Source: Candidatus Wolframiiraptor sp. (GTDB lineage: Archaea > Thermoproteota > Nitrososphaeria_A > Caldarchaeales > Wolframiiraptoraceae). From it: a stretch of DNA of 6,651 nt. How positions within the stretch are numbered: position 1 is the first letter of the stretch; every line of letters starts with the position of its first letter. Below the pieces are notes generated by a model. That model saw nothing but the letters and a program-made list of their open reading frames with translations. It was not told the DNA's origin and searched no databases. The position numbers were made by a program, and so were the translations under genes. Shown here piece by piece: positions 6,308 through 6,651 of the stretch. The stretch is from NCBI GenBank assembly GCA_003660635.1, contig QMUP01000052.1, positions 1 through 6,651 of the forward strand, written 5' to 3'.

Positions 6308-6651
6308 TTAATCTCTCGAACAAATCTCCTTTAATCTTTCCACTCCCTTAATCTTCTTGATGAACTCTGCGACTGATTTCGGGACTAGGTCTTCCCACGG
6401 CTCCCCCTCCAGCATCATCCTCCTTATCCGCGTCCCCATCTCGAAGTCCCTACGGTAAAGTTCTAATTGCTTAACAGGATAGCCTTCGTCCTCGAAGAGC
6501 CGTCTCACCAGCGGATTGTTGGTGTAGACCACGTCGAATCTGGGGCAGAATGATTTCACATTGGAAACCCAAATCGAATGTTCGCCTACCTCTGGACCAG
6601 GTATCAGAAGTATCTTAAAGAGATTTATTCCTTCCTCGCTTACCGCGAGCC
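6308..6651 (-). CDS. nadM: Nicotinamide-nucleotide adenylyltransferase, archaeal type (C-terminal part, cut by right edge)
   Basis: This enzyme joins ATP and nicotinamide mononucleotide to make NAD+. The window shows the last 113 residues or so; the frame is open to the right edge, with the first full codon at 6649. The N-terminal third, with the ATP-binding GRFQPFHxGH-type motif, lies outside. A GTG at 6559 is internal, not the start, because family-specific sequence continues upstream of it (for example KILLIPGPEVGEHSIWVSNV). Recognisable archaeal NadM landmarks are FDVVYTNNPLVRRLFEDEGY, the second nucleotide-binding signature GTRIRR (about 6436-6419) followed by MMLEG, then PWEDLVPKSVAEFI and a final KGVERLKEI. 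The full family length is about 170-180 residues. It is upstream of pth2 on the same strand by 58 bases and separated from it by a possible terminator hairpin. Confidence 0.95.
   Translation of the reverse strand, partial: LAVSEEGINLFKILLIPGPEVGEHSIWVSNVKSFCPRFDVVYTNNPLVRRLFEDEGYPVKQLELYRRDFEMGTRIRRMMLEGEPWEDLVPKSVAEFIKKIKGVERLKEICSRD

Noticed and set aside
1..6651. CRISPR array, insertion sequence, tRNA or integration site
   Set aside because: I found no regularly spaced repeats, transposase motifs, cloverleaf structures or flanking direct repeats on either strand.

Overview
The window looks like ordinary chromosomal DNA from an archaeon, probably a thermophile. Several products are archaeal forms: a nucleotidyltransferase of the archaeal NadM type, a Pth2-type peptidyl-tRNA hydrolase and a TruD with the archaeal layout. 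Translation starts mostly lack Shine-Dalgarno sequences and some have AT-rich boxes about 27-30 bases upstream, which fits leaderless archaeal transcripts. Arginine codons are rich in AGG/AGA, and base composition is roughly balanced by eye. A TACK-type lineage is a guess; nothing here fixes the phylum. I see no insertion sequence, tRNA, rRNA or CRISPR array.

Left part (1-2620). The 5' end of an unrecognised minus-strand gene runs off the left edge (1 to about 144). A short gap separates it from the divergent plus-strand gene ilvD (dihydroxy-acid dehydratase, branched-chain amino acid and CoA-precursor synthesis). Thirty-one bases later comes an unrecognised 202-residue protein with a beta-rich, OB-like N-terminal half.

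Middle part (2613-3820). A TatD-family metal-dependent hydrolase (minus) and a YjbQ/UPF0047 protein (plus) diverge from an 80-base gap that holds AT-rich promoter candidates. Each overlaps its convergent neighbour by a few bases: tatD with the 202-residue gene (8 bases), yjbQ with the rhomboid gene (4 bases).

Right part (3817-6651). A minus-strand run, read right to left, encodes NadM (NAD synthesis, cut by the right edge), Pth2 (recycling of peptidyl-tRNA), TruD (tRNA pseudouridylation) and a rhomboid intramembrane protease. pth2, truD and the rhomboid gene are spaced by 18 and 12 bases and are probably one transcript that couples translation and tRNA housekeeping genes to a membrane protease. 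A small hairpin with flanking T-runs lies between nadM and pth2 and may separate the two transcripts. pth2 and truD share a reading frame across a single TAG.

No clear new system is evident. The most useful leads are the unrecognised 202-residue protein, the unrecognised gene at the left edge, the pth2-TAG-truD arrangement, the altered active-site motif of TruD and the tail-to-tail overlapping gene pairs.
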